Positions 1 to 12,171 of a stretch of 64,000 nucleotides of DNA are shown piece by piece (the stretch's first letter is position 1; each line of letters opens with the position of its first letter). Under the pieces are notes generated by a model, which had not been told where the DNA came from, searched no databases, and was given only the letters and a program-made list of their open reading frames with translations. The stretch is from Solanum dulcamara. Taxonomy: Eukaryota; Streptophyta; Magnoliopsida; Solanales; Solanaceae. The stretch covers positions 82,117,757 to 82,181,756 of the forward strand of contig NC_077238.1 of assembly GCF_947179165.1 (NCBI RefSeq). The letters are read 5' to 3'. A program made the position numbers and the translations under genes.

Positions 1-1700
1 CTTTGCGTCTTTTTTCATTAAAGCTCACGCTTTATTTGCGGTTTGCCGTTTGCACTTAAAGCCCCAACGATTCATAGAGCTTTTCTGCGTATTTTGCTTT
101 TGATAACACCGTGGACAGGTAAAACTTGAGGGAAGTTTTCTCCATCAACTTTAGGTAAAGAAACCACATTTCAGAAACTAGAAGAAGAAAAGTTGAAGCC
201 TTCAATTTCGATTGCCACGAATATTTTAGTCCCTTTGAGCATTAATTGCCTTGTCAACTAGTCAAGATATCTCATAAATTGATGCAAATTAACTCGTGCA
301 TCAAAATATTATCAGCATTCAAACCTTAACCTTCTGCGTTGAAAGCCCAGCATCAGTCTGAGGCAAAGTGTTTAAGAAGGGCAAAAAAGCTTTTGATTTA
401 GAGAAAAAAAAAATTCCCTGTCATCAAAATGGAAATATAGCCCCCCTTAGTTTTTTTGCAAAAAATAGTGCCTATCACATTGTCTGAACTTTGATTTATT
501 GCAAGTTAAGCTCCATACTAGCAGGCTGCCATGCAATAACTTTAGAATCTTTTTCTTTGGAATTATCCTTGCACTAGATTTCTAAATCCTATGTCCAGCA
601 CGCTACAACAATGTTTTTTGGAGTTACCAGCCTACCATCAAAGGGAGTAAAGAAAGCCATATGCAATCAATAAGCATCAAATTAATCCTTGAGCCAGCAA
701 GAGGTAACTCATATACGGACATTTTTCGTTACACTACTCTAATCAAGCCACAGATAACAATATCAAGCACACTCATGTAAAAGTGCACTCGCCTGCCTCC
801 ACATTCCATATTCATTTTCTATTAATTTTTCCCAAAGTTGGGCGCTGAGGGGCACTAGTGCATGAATGAGAATTTGTGTTATGATGCAAGAAACTAAAAA
901 CATCCATAAGTCAAAATTAGATATAAGATTCATTGGTTCAATTCATTGCTTGATTTCAGAAACTAAAAGTAAATTATGCATCTTCAAAGCAGAGGACTTC
1001 CAAGCTACTACGGTATTCTGTACATGAAGAACATAAGAATGAGATGCTCAAAGCTCTGAGGTACATTACTTCAAGCAGTGAACATGTGGATGCAGTTTCC
1101 CTTTATTACTTACAATCAAGAAGAAGATTTAATAATTCTTCAATGTCATAATCCTTTTCTTAAGATAATAAAAGAAAATTACAGTTTGTTTCAGTATTGT
1201 GCCATTCGTCAACACATTTGACTAATTTTGGAATCAAGTTATAAAAATTAGATGGAATCTTGGATAATCAAATGTGATACTTTTACCTTATAGGTGGAAA
1301 TACCTCAAGTATCACTTTGCTCTAATGCTTTTATCAGCTTTAGGAACATATAATTCCACATTGTAACCTATTATACGGGTGCATCACCTGTTATATAGTT
1401 ATATTGTATTGATTTTCCAAATGGACAGATATCATCATTAGGATCACTTGAGTAAATGCGATACTGTTGGACTCATGTTTTCTATTTAGAGAAAATGATA
1501 CAAAATCTCTAAACTGCATTCCCTCTATTTAGACTTCCAAAAAGGGCTTCTCAACTTCTTATTCTTTTCTTTTCATAAAATAATATATAATTTAACTGAT
1601 AGTAACAAAATATCATATTTCTTCAATAATCAAGTCATGAATGTTATAATCAAAACCTAGTTCCTCCAATAAACAGGATGGTGAAGCTTCACTTCTTTTT
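1..1700. other. Intronic/unassigned AT-rich sequence 5' of the SINE cluster
   Basis: No coding exon is visible on either strand. The stretch lies within, or downstream of, the large intron that follows the first coding exon of the PP2A B56 gene on the minus strand; the expected second exon of that family was looked for and not seen. The first 120 bases carry a GC-richer, repeat-like stretch of TTTGC/GCTT-type words that looks like a dispersed repeat end rather than a gene. Confidence 0.5.
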
Positions 1701-1704
1701 TATG

Positions 1705-1890
1705 AATGCACACCTTGACTAATTCCACTCGTACTTGTTAGCTCCCACCAACACCACAAGTATTGGGTAACTCCGTCCATTAAAGCTTGGAGAAATGAAA
1801 AGAAATCACCAAGATTTTGGTGTCCGCTAGGATATAAATTGAGACCTTATGGTTCTTGCCCGCTTCATTGACCACTAGGTCATACCCTAA
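1705..1890 (-). repeat. tRNA-derived SINE (SolS-type), intronic
   Basis: Read on the minus strand this holds a tRNA-like polymerase III B-box region (around 1820-1850, reverse of GGTCTCAATTTATATCC) followed by a body rich in TTGGTGGGAGCTAACAAGT-type words typical of Solanaceae SINEs. The family identification rests on recognising the conserved words; divergence is high. It sits in the intron of the PP2A B56 gene. Confidence 0.55.
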
Positions 1891-1977
1891 CAACTTGTTT
1901 CAGCAATTACAAAATCTTAGAGCAAAGAACAGCAATGAAGATACAAAAAGAAAGAAGATCCACAATGATCAGTTCAC

Positions 1978-2235
1978 AAAACAACATACCCCAGAGAATT
2001 CCCACAAGTGTGGTCTGGAGAGGGTAGAGTGTACGCAGACCTTACCACTACCTAGTGAAGGTAGAGAGGTTGTTTCCGAAAGACGTTCTGCTCAAGAGCA
2101 ACAAATCCAAGTACAAAAAGAAGAAAACAGTGAAGAAAGCATAACAATTAATAAGGAAAGCAGCGTAGAGCCTACAAGAAAGGAACAATAACAACGACAA
2201 AATAATGTGATAATTGAAACACAATAAACAAATAT
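1978..2235 (-). repeat. TS-type SINE copy, intronic
   Basis: The block around 2010-2095 (GAGGGTAGAGTGTACGCAGA, then an ACCTTACC...GAAGGTAGAGAGG stretch, then TTGTTTCCGAAAGAC) is the reverse complement of the conserved body and 3' part of TS-type Solanaceae SINEs. The more A-rich part to 2235 is also shared with the copy at 17155-17450. It lies just inside the donor of the first B56 coding exon. Subfamily is uncertain. Confidence 0.65.
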
Positions 2236-2322
2236 GACGAAAATGATCAGTTCACCCTTGATGAATACGCACAAGAGATTGCAATGTAGTGAGCATAGGG
2301 ATAATAATAATAATTCACGGAC

Positions 2323-3447
2323 CTGAAAATGGGGACTATTGATGCTTCGTCCAAGTTGCTTGAAAAGTGGAACCAAACAGCGCTGAAATTCAACAGGTTG
2401 CGTACCTTCCAGGACTTCTTCCAGTTCATTAAGAAAGAGAACCTCCTTTCCGCAATTAGTAATTGGCCAGTATTTTAGTAGCCCCCTGATGACGATATCT
2501 GCCAATCGGTAATCTTTCTCAACAAACTGAGCAATGCAATAGGACAACTGATGGTGATATGCAGAAACACATTTAGGCTTGTGGAGTGGAATAAGTGCCC
2601 GGACAAGAAACAACTTGTGCTCTTCTTTCATTGGTAGAGCAAATCCATTAATTACACTTCCAAGAATCTCTAGCAATTCACCGATACCGTTATGCCTCTC
2701 CGTCTCAAATATAAACCTGTAGAATACATTGTTTATCCCGTTCCTTATAAACGGCCTATGAACCATGAATTTCCCATATATGCGGTGAAGAATAGTCTTC
2801 AAATACTCCCGCTCTCTAGGATCCTCTGAATCAAACAAGTCGAGCAGTTTCAGCACAAACGAGTGGTCAAGAAATTGCTTGGCAACCTTGGTATCCATTT
2901 CAGGCGACAGCACATACCTTAGAAGTAACTCATACACTAGCTGCAAATGAGGCCACGATGGATCCAGATACATGTCATCCTCTTCCTCAACACCTTCCGA
3001 CCCAGTATTCTCATGCGAAGCAGGAGGCAGGCACCGGAAAATATTGGTAGATATCATCCTAACCAACTCCTCCTGCATTATTTCATTCATCTTACATGAA
3101 CCCGATTGAACTAAATCAATAAGCTCTGTGAGTGTTTGCCTCTTGATCTCCTTCTGTCTAGCACACTTCACCGTATCCGAGAAGTCAAATTGCACACAGC
3201 AAATTTGGAGCTTCCGGATAAACAAAACATGGCGTTCAGAAAGTGCAACCTCCTTCAATAAGGGCAAAACTTCAACCACACTAGGATCTGGTGTGGCATT
3301 TGCCAAAGTAACATGTTGTGATGCCACAACAGACGTTGCTATCCTCGAAGCATGATCAACAGGCGCATTAGGCAATGAGCTCGGTATCGGAGGCTCCACA
3401 GCCTCCCCTTTTGAGCTTTTCTTTCCTCTTTTTATTATCTTAAACAT
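2323..3447 (-). CDS. PP2A regulatory subunit B', B56 type, first coding exon (partial gene)
   Basis: Encodes the N-terminal 375 residues of a B56-family (B') regulatory subunit, which joins the PP2A scaffold and catalytic subunits and chooses substrates. Seen: a Lys/Ser-rich start ([14 protein letters not shown]), then the helical-repeat core with family words such as [57 protein letters not shown] and [20 protein letters not shown], and [20 protein letters not shown]. The reading frame ends cleanly at codon CAG at 2325-2323 followed by GTCCGTGAA, a plausible donor, exactly where this family usually has its only coding intron (after SPHFQV). The frame continues open to 2092 but that translation is hydrophobic intron read-through. 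The last roughly 120 residues must be encoded before position 1, so the intron exceeds 2.3 kb. The start ATG at 3447 is the first in frame. Family certain; isoform not assigned. Confidence 0.95.
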
Positions 3448-3724
3448 AACTCTTAATCTATTTCACCACAACTAACACTTTGCAAAACAAAAACACCAAA
3501 TGGGGTTCTCCTAATTCACCATTATATCTCCTACACCTCTTTCACAAGAACATTTTAAATCAAACAAATCCCTAGCAACTCAATAAAAGAATCAATCTTT
3601 TTCACAAATTCCTCAAAAGGGTATTCAAGAAATCTAATAAACTACAAGAATCTGAAATCCCAGATCAAAAATCAAAACTTTTTAACAATCCATGCCAGAG
3701 GGGAGCAAAAATTCAAGAACCCAT

Positions 3725-3853
3725 CTGCAGAAAAGTGAATATGAATGATACATGTAGAAATGCTGCTAAAGAAACATATATTCAAAGTATAAATGGAGCA
3801 AGATTTGATTTTTTTTTATTTAGGGAACAAACAGGGAAAGTGAAAAAAGGTAC
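3725..3853 (-). other. Predicted 5'-leader intron of the PP2A B56 gene
   Basis: On the minus strand a leader exon above 3854 ends CTGTGCAG followed by GTACC, and an acceptor TTTTCTGCAG ends at 3725, giving a 129-base GT-AG intron within the 5' untranslated region, about 280 bases upstream of the start codon. The leader exon (about 3854-3905) is CT-rich on the minus strand. Predicted from splice motifs only. Confidence 0.5.
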
Positions 3854-3989
3854 CTGCACAGAGATCCGAGAAGAAAGGGATGAAGAAGAAGAACAGAACA
3901 TTTGTGCTTTTTTTGAGTTTTTGAGTGTGAATATGCTGGCATATTTTGAGGTTATAAAATATTTTAATTATTTGTAATTGGAAAAAAAG

Positions 3990-5100
3990 AAATTAAAAAT
4001 TACTTTAAAAAATGAAAAGATAGTATATGTTTTCTTTTGCCTTTGTCTACTTCAAAATTTGAATCCAAAAACTTTTTTTTTCAATTGAGAAACTTTGCAA
4101 TATTGTATGCTAGAATAGATTTTTACACAAATATAAGAACTTTACAAAAAGAAAGTTTATGAAAATAATTCTTTTCCTAAAAAGTAATAACCTATTATGC
4201 TTCGTAAAATATTTTCTTGAGATTATTTTATTAATATTGGGTAAAAATTTATTATGACATAGATTTTTTGTAATAATTAATAGATTCATGATATTCATGT
4301 GCTTTAACTTCAGTCGAGTATTTATCGAAAACAATCACTTTATTTTCAGAAGTGTAGACATAAGATTGCATACACAATACACCTCAAACATCACTTATAA
4401 AATTAAATTGAATATGTTATTAAAATAAATGCATGATATATATTTCTATATAATTTTTTCCTCGATAAAATAGAATTAATTAAAAATCCTTTATGGTTTT
4501 TTCTTTTGGCAACATATAGTCTTCTTAACATAGAAAAGTATAGAAATCGAATATCATAAAAGAATGGTGTTGAATTTTTGTCTTTGCTTTAAAATATTTT
4601 TAAAAAGTATAGAATATTATTTGTAGATTATAAGAATATTTTTTTTATAAAGGGAGGATAATTTTTTATTGTCAATATTATCATAACTTATAATTAATTT
4701 AACATAATTAGTAAAATGAATAGCACCAAAATTAGTTGTCCATCATAACTTGTGAAAACATGCAACTTTTACCTATATAGCAAGTCTTTGGGCTCTAACT
4801 TTATCGAAATGTCCAAACCTCTTGTATCATACGTAAAACTAATTTGAATCACTATTTAAGGTCCGCGTATACTTTATTTTTTTCACTTTACGTTGTAAAA
4901 TTTTATTGGGTTGTTGTTGTTGTATTTTATCGATGGACAACTAAAATTTGGCCAAATAAATTCAGCTTGGGCTCGGGTCCCAATGGGTCAGACTGGGCTT
5001 TATTTAGGGAACTGGGCTGGGCCTAAACCTCTTTACTACTACTGCTGCTACAATATGCAAGTAGTAAATTATTTATGACATTTTAGTAATAATATATATA
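3990..5100. other. AT-rich intergenic sequence
   Basis: No plausible gene on either strand. A short less AT-rich patch at 4960-5030 contains several GGGCC/TGGGC words, as in plant site II promoter elements or repeat ends, but no open frame follows it. Confidence 0.5.
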
Positions 5101-5292
5101 CGGAAAAGGACCTAAAATATTTTTGAATTATTGAAAATGGTATAAAAATACTCTTCATTTATTTATTGAGCCTAAAATTCTCTTGACATCCACCTTTAGG
5201 TCAAAAAATGACCATTTTTTAAATGGTAAAGGGCATGAGGGGCATTTTTGTACCTTTTTCAATAGTTTGAGGGCATTTTAAGTCACTTTTCG
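5101..5292. mobile_element. Small inverted-repeat transposon (MITE-like)
   Basis: The left end CGGAAAAGGACCTAAAATAT and the reverse complement of the right end CGAAAAGTGACTTAAAATGC match imperfectly over about 40 bases, with a short AT-rich core, and TA flanks both sides. This is the architecture of a non-autonomous TIR element; superfamily is not assigned. Confidence 0.55.
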
Positions 5293-5525
5293 TAATTAAA
5301 ATTTTGTTAAATAAATTTTGATTTATAATTAATTTTAAATAATTAAATTGTAACCAATATATGGCTGCCGCGTGTTTAAAAAAATTATTCAGATTATTTA
5401 ATTAAAATTATGTTAAATAAATTTTGATTTATAATTAATTTTAAATAATTAAATTGTAACCAATAGAGAGCCGTCGTGTGTTTAAAAAAATTATTCAAAT
5501 TATTTAATTAAAATTATGTTAAAGA
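5285..5525. repeat. Tandem duplication, about 118-bp unit, two copies
   Basis: Two adjacent near-identical units each run from TAATTAAAATT(A/T)TGTTAAAT through AATTGTAACCAATA to CGTGTGTTT/GCGTGTTT and AAAAAAATTATTCA. Differences are a few substitutions near the GC-richer middle (ATGGCTGCCGCG versus GAGAGCCGTCGTG). Confidence 0.85.
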
Positions 5526-5529
5526 AAAG

Positions 5530-6625
5530 GTCATTTATGTAAATCAAACTCTTCGAAAATGTGGACGGATGCTTGTCGAATTCTCTAAAAGTAGTCTACT
5601 TTTTTTTAGGATTCAATCCGGATGCACCGACTTTTTTCAGAGTCCAAGCAACATTGATTGTATAAAGTAACTTATTATGAATCCCGCCATTTGTTCGGAG
5701 GGTTGTATGTAGACGTAGATATTCATTGGTGATATGATGATGTATATAACTTAAACTCAAAAATATAACGATAGTGTAGAGATGTCTTTTATGTTATTAA
5801 TGTAGTTTAACATGTGACATCAAGTTAAATATATAATATATTTCTTAATATATATATACAAGGTCGAAATAAAAGTTACAGATTTCACATGAATTTATAA
5901 CTCATATAATGTCAGGTCCGTCCGTCTTAAAGAGTGTCAATTTAACATGATTATTAATAAATACTTATTATAGAAATTAAATTATTATTATTATCTTATA
6001 AATAATCTAATTATATAAATTATTATATTTTTTACATGGTGGATACATAGATTAATGTCATCATTCCTAGGGGAAAAAAAGGTTCCTTTCTATATTAGAT
6101 CTTGCGTACCGCACGCCTACATTTTAGAAGTGGGGAAGAGCTATTATATTATATTATATAGAGACTTCACAGTTGTCTTAAAATAGAAAAAAATATCCAC
6201 TTTTAATTAGTTAGATATTTTAATAAATGAAAAGATTAAAAGTCCACACAGTTGGATCTTTTTATAATAGTGAATAATAGTGTATTTTCTGTGATAACAT
6301 ATTATTATAATAATTATGTATTTTATAAATTCGATCTTCTATATTATTTTATATTATATATTTTTTATAATAACATCTTGCTAGAGCAATTAAAAAGTAT
6401 CGAAACAAATTATGCTAGTATAAAAAGATTTAATGATACTTAATATGAGTATTTAATTTTTATTTTATTTTCTATTTAGATCCTGTTGTTCTTATTAATA
6501 TTTAAATTTGAGTACATATTTGATTATTAAGAAATTATTATTTTATAAATTTGAATATTAGATAATTGACACATTATTTTTTTCAGCATCTAAACATGCA
6601 TAATTTATTTTATTTAGATAATTTA
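5530..6625. other. AT-rich intergenic sequence
   Basis: Mostly A/T tracts and short simple repeats; short open frames here have biased composition and no recognisable domain. No gene seen. Confidence 0.5.
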
Positions 6626-7400
6626 ATACATAAGTAACTCTCAACTATAATCGAAATTGTTATGACACACTTTAACTATACGTGAGTTCTATTACCTCCT
6701 AAATTATTTTAAAGTGTAATAAACACATCATTCAGTGCTGAGGTGACACATAGAGTATGTTCACTCTCTTGGAGGCATGTGAGAGACGAAAAAGAAGTAT
6801 TAAAATCTAATTAATTTGGACACATGTCCATTTTCAATTGGACATTTTCATTATTAATTAATACACATAAGTAGTTAACATTAAAACTTAAGTTGATATC
6901 TTTTTAATTAAAATTTCTTTTTTTTCATTATGAAATAGAGCCCAATTTTATCATTTTTAGAAATATAAATATTTTTTTCACAACATACTTAAATTGCCGG
7001 TGATCTTTTTCAGATATTTCATCAATTTGTATAATATCGAAAGAATTTTTCTTTTTATTTTTATTTTTTACTCAAACACTTAACATGAAATTCTAAAAAA
7101 GAATTGTATATTAGAGATTTAGTTTAGGTTAGAGATTTAGTTTAGATAATATATGGTGAGCACAATTTAAATTAATTTTTTTTAAATTTTTTTTTAGATC
7201 TGACGATTTAGTGACGTGGCGCTGATGTAAGGATGATGTGGAGGAAAGTGTAAAGCACCTCCCTTCATGTGAGTGATTATATATGTTTTAGGTTGTGTTT
7301 ATTACACTTTAAAATAATTCTGGAGGGTAATAAGACCCATGTATAGTTAAAATGTGTCCTAGCAAATTCGGTTATAGTTAAGGGGGTACCTGTGTATTAT
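6626..7400. mobile_element. Non-autonomous TIR transposon with about 100-bp inverted ends
   Basis: The left arm (TAATACATAAGTAACTCTCA, then TATGACACACTTTAACTATA and ATTTTAAAGTGTAATAAACAC) is matched in reverse complement by the right arm ending at 7400 (GTGTTTATTACACTTTAAAA, then ATAGTTAAAATGTGTCCTAG, then GTACCTGTGTATTA). Both arms share the same order of words over roughly 100 bases. No transposase is present. I could not define a clear target duplication, so superfamily is open. Confidence 0.7.
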
Positions 7401-7499
7401 CCCTTTAAAAGAAGAAAGCGATTGATTACTCGAATTTGTTCTTACATTTTATTATCCAAAAGAATGAATTCACGAGTGTTCATTGATCGAGTGAATCTA

Positions 7500-8052
7500 T
7501 TTTTAATTAGAGGTTTGTATCAGTTGGTTCAGTTTGATTTTAAGTATTATCGATTTAGTTTATCAATAACCAAATCAATAAGATATTTGTTATCGGTTTT
7601 TAATCTTTAACAGTTAATAAGAAAATACTTTAAAAATAAATATACAATTTCTGGAGCCACTGTCGTAGCAACTTGCAAAGTTGAAACTTGCAACTTGCAA
7701 ACCCTTGCCACTGAACCTAAAGCGGCAAAGCCTAAAAGGTAAATACTAAATACTAAATACTAAATAGTATGATATAGTGATTAACTTATTATATATTTAT
7801 ATTAATACTTTTTGTTTGATATTTGTGTATTAGTAAAAAACTAAAAATTAAATTAGTAAATTATTATAGTCTTATGGGTTATCGGTTTACCCAATAATTC
7901 AATATTAAAAAATCAACACCAAATTGATAACTCAATTTATTTATTTTTATAAAATCATTAAATAACTGTCAACCCAATAACTCAATAGTAATAAACCAAT
8001 AACACATTTTTTTATTTGATTTATCGATCGGTTAGATTTTTACACACCCCTA
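7500..8052. repeat. hAT-like repeat remnant (ATCGGTTT-rich)
   Basis: Alternating words such as TTATCGGTTT and ATCGGTTAGATTTTTACACA with a right end CACACCCCTAATTAC resemble the better-preserved TAGGG...CCCTA elements at 37385 and 42750. The left end is unclear, so this is called a remnant. Confidence 0.4.
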
Positions 8053-8694
8053 ATTACTATCCCATTTGGATTGTTTGGTCAATGTTAGAAGGGGGGGGAA
8101 AATTGAGGTTTAACCCAAAGATAATTTTAAACCATAGTAAAAAGTTGATGGATAAATTTCGAAGAATTTAAAAATTGGAAGCCAATATATTTTACGATGG
8201 AGCTCCATCAATAAGACAGATAAATAAATACAAGGCTAACAACAAATTTATAGATGAACCAAACCTTTCTATTATAGTTATTCAATCAATAATATTTCAC
8301 TATGATGATCAAGTATTTTTTTTATGTAACTGATTATTATGTCATGTTATATTGTATTTAATTTTCTATAACATCATTTTTAAAGCGGCTAAAAAATATT
8401 TGAACAAACAATACAATGATATTGAGGCTTAATTGTTCTAGAAGAAAATTAAAGCAATTTCACATACGAATAAATTTAGACATTTCCCTTTCTTTTTCTT
8501 TTTTTTTAATAAAAAGAAATTATGATTCTAGAAGGAAAAAAATAGGGAAGTGCTTTCGTTTTCATAATAATTCTACCTAGCCATATAAAATTTCAGACAT
8601 TGCTCTATTATATATCTGACGTTATCCAAAGTGAGACACACGTGCAAAAAAAATTAAAATACAGGTACAAATTAAATAATGATGTCAAAATTGA

Positions 8695-8938
8695 ATATAT
8701 GATCCTCTCTAAGGAAAAAGTGAAGCCATCCACGCCAACACCTTCACGTCTAAGAAATCACAAATTGTGTTTTTTGATTAACTAGAACTTGAAAGATGCA
8801 TCACACTTATTTTTTTACAAAAATAACAACCCACTATTAAAAATAAATAGCGTGAATATTGTTGAATTGTCGATAATCACCTCAAGAATTCCATCTCGAA
8901 AACTCTAATCCTATTCTATTCATTCTCTAGCTTAAAAG
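8695..8938 (+). pseudogene. Truncated 5' copy of the BAHD acyltransferase gene
   Basis: From the codons for ILSKEKVKPSTPTP onward this segment closely matches the start of the intact BAHD gene at 10655, including CTAAGAAATCACAAATTGTG, GATGCATCACAC and a stretch equivalent to the codons for NHLKNSLAETLTLFY. An in-frame stop follows LCFLIN, and small indels break the frame further. Similarity stops near 8938, so only about 240 bases corresponding to the first 70 codons remain. It cannot make an active enzyme because the HXXXD and DFGWG regions are missing. It points to a local duplication followed by truncation and decay. Confidence 0.85.
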
Positions 8939-8944
8939 ATTCTA

Positions 8945-10650
8945 TTATTATTATAATTCACAAAAGTTGAATCTATTGTACTGAGCTCGCCGATAAGTGA
9001 ATATAATAGGTTTAGAGTATTGGAGATGGATTTCCTCAAATGCTTATCGTATCAACAATATTTGCGTTGTTTATTTCTGAAAGTGGGTTGTTGTTTTTAT
9101 AGGGTTTCTGAGATGCATATTTCAAATTAGTTAGTTAATTTCAATACCTTGTGATCTTCCAAATGGTGTAATCTTAGCTTTATTTTATAGTTAGAAAAAC
9201 TTTTTCTATACTTTTGGATGTCAATAAAACTTGCCACCAAAATGCATGCACACAATTAAATAAAGAAATTAATGGGTTCGATTTGTAATTATTATTTGGT
9301 TAATAATCCAATATATAAAAATAAAATAAAAAGTTAAAATATACATCCCAAAAAATAATTATAACAAATATAACTAAATTATAATTACTATATTAACAAA
9401 ACACATAAGTATTCCTTCATCATTAACCAAGAGATCTCGGGTTCGCGTCCCTTTAGATATGGAGTCGCCTTTATTAGGGAGCGTTTTACCCCTTGATATA
9501 GAATTTTCCGAACTTCAATATGAATACCGAACGCTAAAAAAAAGAAGCCAAATAGATGTCACACCTAATATGAAAACATGTTCTCTGACCTAAAATCTGG
9601 CCTAACACTAACTAATTATTTGTTTCAAATTTATTGCCCCAAAAACTAGCTTAACACTAACTACTAATTTGTTCCAATTCATGCCTAATATATATATATA
9701 TTTGTGGTTTACGATTTTGTTTAATGTAATTTTTAATAGTAGTATATGTCAAATATATATTAGTGTAATTAAATTTATACCATAACATTCACAAATACAC
9801 CATGTAGATATCTTTTTAACCGTTGCATAATTATGATATAATTATTTTTAATATCAATATACAAGAATTTATATTTAATAATAAAGGTAGGTAATATTAT
9901 GTATATATATATTAAATTTTTATAATTATTTTTTGGTATACTTACTGAATAAATTATGAATAATAATAGTATAGTATTTGTGTATTATTATTATATACAT
10001 CAAATATAATCAGGATATCATGGCATCTGTTATAATTTTTGAGCAATTGAGCTAACACATGCAATTTTTGTATATAAGGCAGGACTTGTAATTAATTGAG
10101 CAAATTTATGTCTGACTTATTGAAATATCTTGAACATCTGCATCATAACTAAAACTAATTTATTCCACAATTTATAGAGAATGAGCAATAAAAGTTTTAC
10201 CAAATGAAATTTCTGAAGTTAAGGCTATTTATTTAAAAAAATTGTCAAGCATAATCAATAATTTGAGATTATCCCTTATAAAAGTCATTTATGTAAATCA
10301 CCCAACAACAAAACAAAATAAAAAAATTATTCCCCAAAATGCTAGACATGCCACTTATTCTAAAAAATTTTTTAGCTATAAACTATAAACACGTATGAAT
10401 GCACATAATTATACATATATTCAAAAGTAGCAAATTAAAATCAGCACATAGCTCACAATATAATTTAATGTTCAATACACATAAAGTAAATGTGTACCAA
10501 ACTAGCACACATAAATTTATTGTAAGTCGACATTTTCAAAATTAATTTAAAAAGTCAATTGTCATTGTATTCCTTCTAACTTCTAAGTATTAAATAAAGC
10601 TAAGCTTACACCATTTGGAAAATTACAACGTAGAAACTAACTAATTTTAG
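8945..10650. other. AT-rich intergenic sequence with promoter of the BAHD gene
   Basis: No coding region seen apart from the SINE-like block at 9415-9545. The last few hundred bases must contain the BAHD promoter. No distinctive regulatory motif could be singled out. Confidence 0.4.
9415..9545 (+). repeat. SINE-like fragment with B-box
   Basis: Contains GATCTCGGGTTCGCGTCCC, matching a tRNA-type B box, followed by ATGGAGTCGCCTTTATTAGG and GAGCGTTTTACCCC, words characteristic of a Solanaceae SINE family. The 3' half is degraded. Confidence 0.55.
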
Positions 10651-10654
10651 CAAT

Positions 10655-12004
10655 ATGGAAATCATTATCCTCTCTAAGGAAAAAGTGAAGCCATCAACAC
10701 CAACACCTCTACATCTAAGAAATCATAACTTGTGTTTTTTTGATCAACTAGCATTTGGAATATGCATCACACCTATCTTCTTCTACAAAAACAACAACAA
10801 TATTGTTGATAATCATCTCAAGAATTCCCTCGCAGAAACCTTAACCCTATTCTATCCTCTAGCTGGCGAGCTTAGTTCAGAAGATTCAACTTTTGTGGAT
10901 TGTAATGATAATGGAGTTCTTTATGTGGAGGCTCGTGTAAAGGACGTTTGTATGGATGAGTTTCTTCGAAACATTGATCTCTCACAACTCATTAACTTCC
11001 TTCCACAAAATGCAAGCATGGGTAGCAAGATGAACTATGTTCAAACTCTTGAAACCCTAGTTTCTATACAAGTAACTAGGTTTGATTGTGGTGGAGTCGC
11101 AATTGGTGGAGTCTTGTTTCATAAACTCTTGGATGGAGATACGATGAGCAAATTTTTCAACACGTGGGCTAAGATTGCATGTGGAGATAATGATGATGGA
11201 GTTGAAAATATGGCGTCTCTTGATTTCACATCATCATCACTTCTATTTCCAGCTCAAAATTTTCCTCAGGAGTTTCTCGAAACCAAAAAAAGGATATTTT
11301 TCTACGAGGAGAAATCCCTCGTTAGGAGATTCGTGTTCTATGCCAAAGCAATTGAATCCATTAAGATGAAAGTGTCTAGTGAAAATGTGCCTAATCCAAG
11401 TCGAGTTGAGGCATTGACTACTTTCATTTGGAAGCACATGATTTTAGCAACAAGAGCAACAAAGGGAATTAGCTCAAGGCCAATCATGGTAGCACATCTT
11501 GTGAACTTGAGATCAAGAATTGAACCAAAATTGCCTAATGCATTTGGGAATTTAGTCTTTGTAGCAAATAGTGAAGTTATAGAAATGAGTGATCATGAAT
11601 TGGAATTGCCTCACTTGTTGGGAATAGTGAGAGAGATGTTTGAGACTATGAATAGTGAAAACTTGAAAGCTTTGGAAGGAGATGATGCACTTGATTGTAT
11701 TGTGGATATGGCAACACAAGTTGGGAGCTTATTGCCACAACTAGATACTTATAAGTTCTCAAGTTGGTGCAATTTTGGACTTTATGATGTTGATTTTGGA
11801 TGGGGAAAGCCTATTTTTATTGCTCCCTTTATTGAACCTATTAGCTCATTGAATAAGCAACAAATTATCCTTGTGGAAAATGGAAGGAATGATGGAATTG
11901 AGGCTTGGATCCTTAGAAACAATGAGGAAATGCTTGAGTTGGAGAGTGATGAGGAATTTCTAGCTTATGCATCTCCAAATCGTAGTTTTCAATGTGCCCC
12001 TTGA
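10655..12004 (+). CDS. BAHD-family acyltransferase (vinorine synthase/acetyl-CoA alcohol acyltransferase-like)
   Basis: A single-exon 449-residue protein, normal length for plant BAHD enzymes, which move an acyl group from an acyl-CoA to an alcohol or amine of a specialised metabolite in the cytosol. Seen: the N-terminal clade words KVKPSTPTPLHLRNHNLCFFDQ; the catalytic HXXXD motif as HKLLD at residues 156-160, after RFDCGGVAIGGVLF; the PSRVEALTTFIWKHM stretch around 248-262; and the structural DFGWG motif at 380-384. Both hallmark motifs are intact, so the enzyme is probably active. The N-terminus and the HKLLDGD form suggest the clade containing vinorine synthase-like and acylsugar-type enzymes, but substrate cannot be read from sequence. 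The ATG at 10655 gives the expected N-terminus and a degenerate copy of the same start lies 2 kb upstream, showing a local duplication history. Confidence 0.93.
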   Translation: MEIIILSKEKVKPSTPTPLHLRNHNLCFFDQLAFGICITPIFFYKNNNNIVDNHLKNSLAETLTLFYPLAGELSSEDSTFVDCNDNGVLYVEARVKDVCMDEFLRNIDLSQLINFLPQNASMGSKMNYVQTLETLVSIQVTRFDCGGVAIGGVLFHKLLDGDTMSKFFNTWAKIACGDNDDGVENMASLDFTSSSLLFPAQNFPQEFLETKKRIFFYEEKSLVRRFVFYAKAIESIKMKVSSENVPNPSRVEALTTFIWKHMILATRATKGISSRPIMVAHLVNLRSRIEPKLPNAFGNLVFVANSEVIEMSDHELELPHLLGIVREMFETMNSENLKALEGDDALDCIVDMATQVGSLLPQLDTYKFSSWCNFGLYDVDFGWGKPIFIAPFIEPISSLNKQQIILVENGRNDGIEAWILRNNEEMLELESDEEFLAYASPNRSFQCAP

Positions 12005-12028
12005 TCTTGTTCGATTTTATTGGATGTT

Positions 12029-12171
12029 CACTACTAAAACACACAGGAATTTCCAACAGACATTCAATCAGAAATCCATCAGAATTTAGTTCGTCAATAT
12101 CTTTTTTTTTATGAATTTCCAACTGATTATGTTGGAAACATCTACTAATATAAATCCCTATCTTAGTAGTG
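12029..12171. mobile_element. CACTA-type MITE-like element
   Basis: Begins CACTACTAAAACA and ends TTAGTAGTG, with matching inverted subterminal words (TTTCCAACAGAC and GTTGGAAACATC). The CACTA termini fit the CACTA superfamily. A clean 3-bp target duplication was not found, so the exact ends may be off by a few bases. It starts 24 bases after the BAHD stop codon and may overlap its 3' untranslated region. Confidence 0.55.

Noticed and set aside
2092..2322. Continuation of the B56 frame beyond the donor
   Set aside because: Hydrophobic, unrelated to the B56 family, overlaps a TS-type SINE, and a good splice donor stands at the family intron position.
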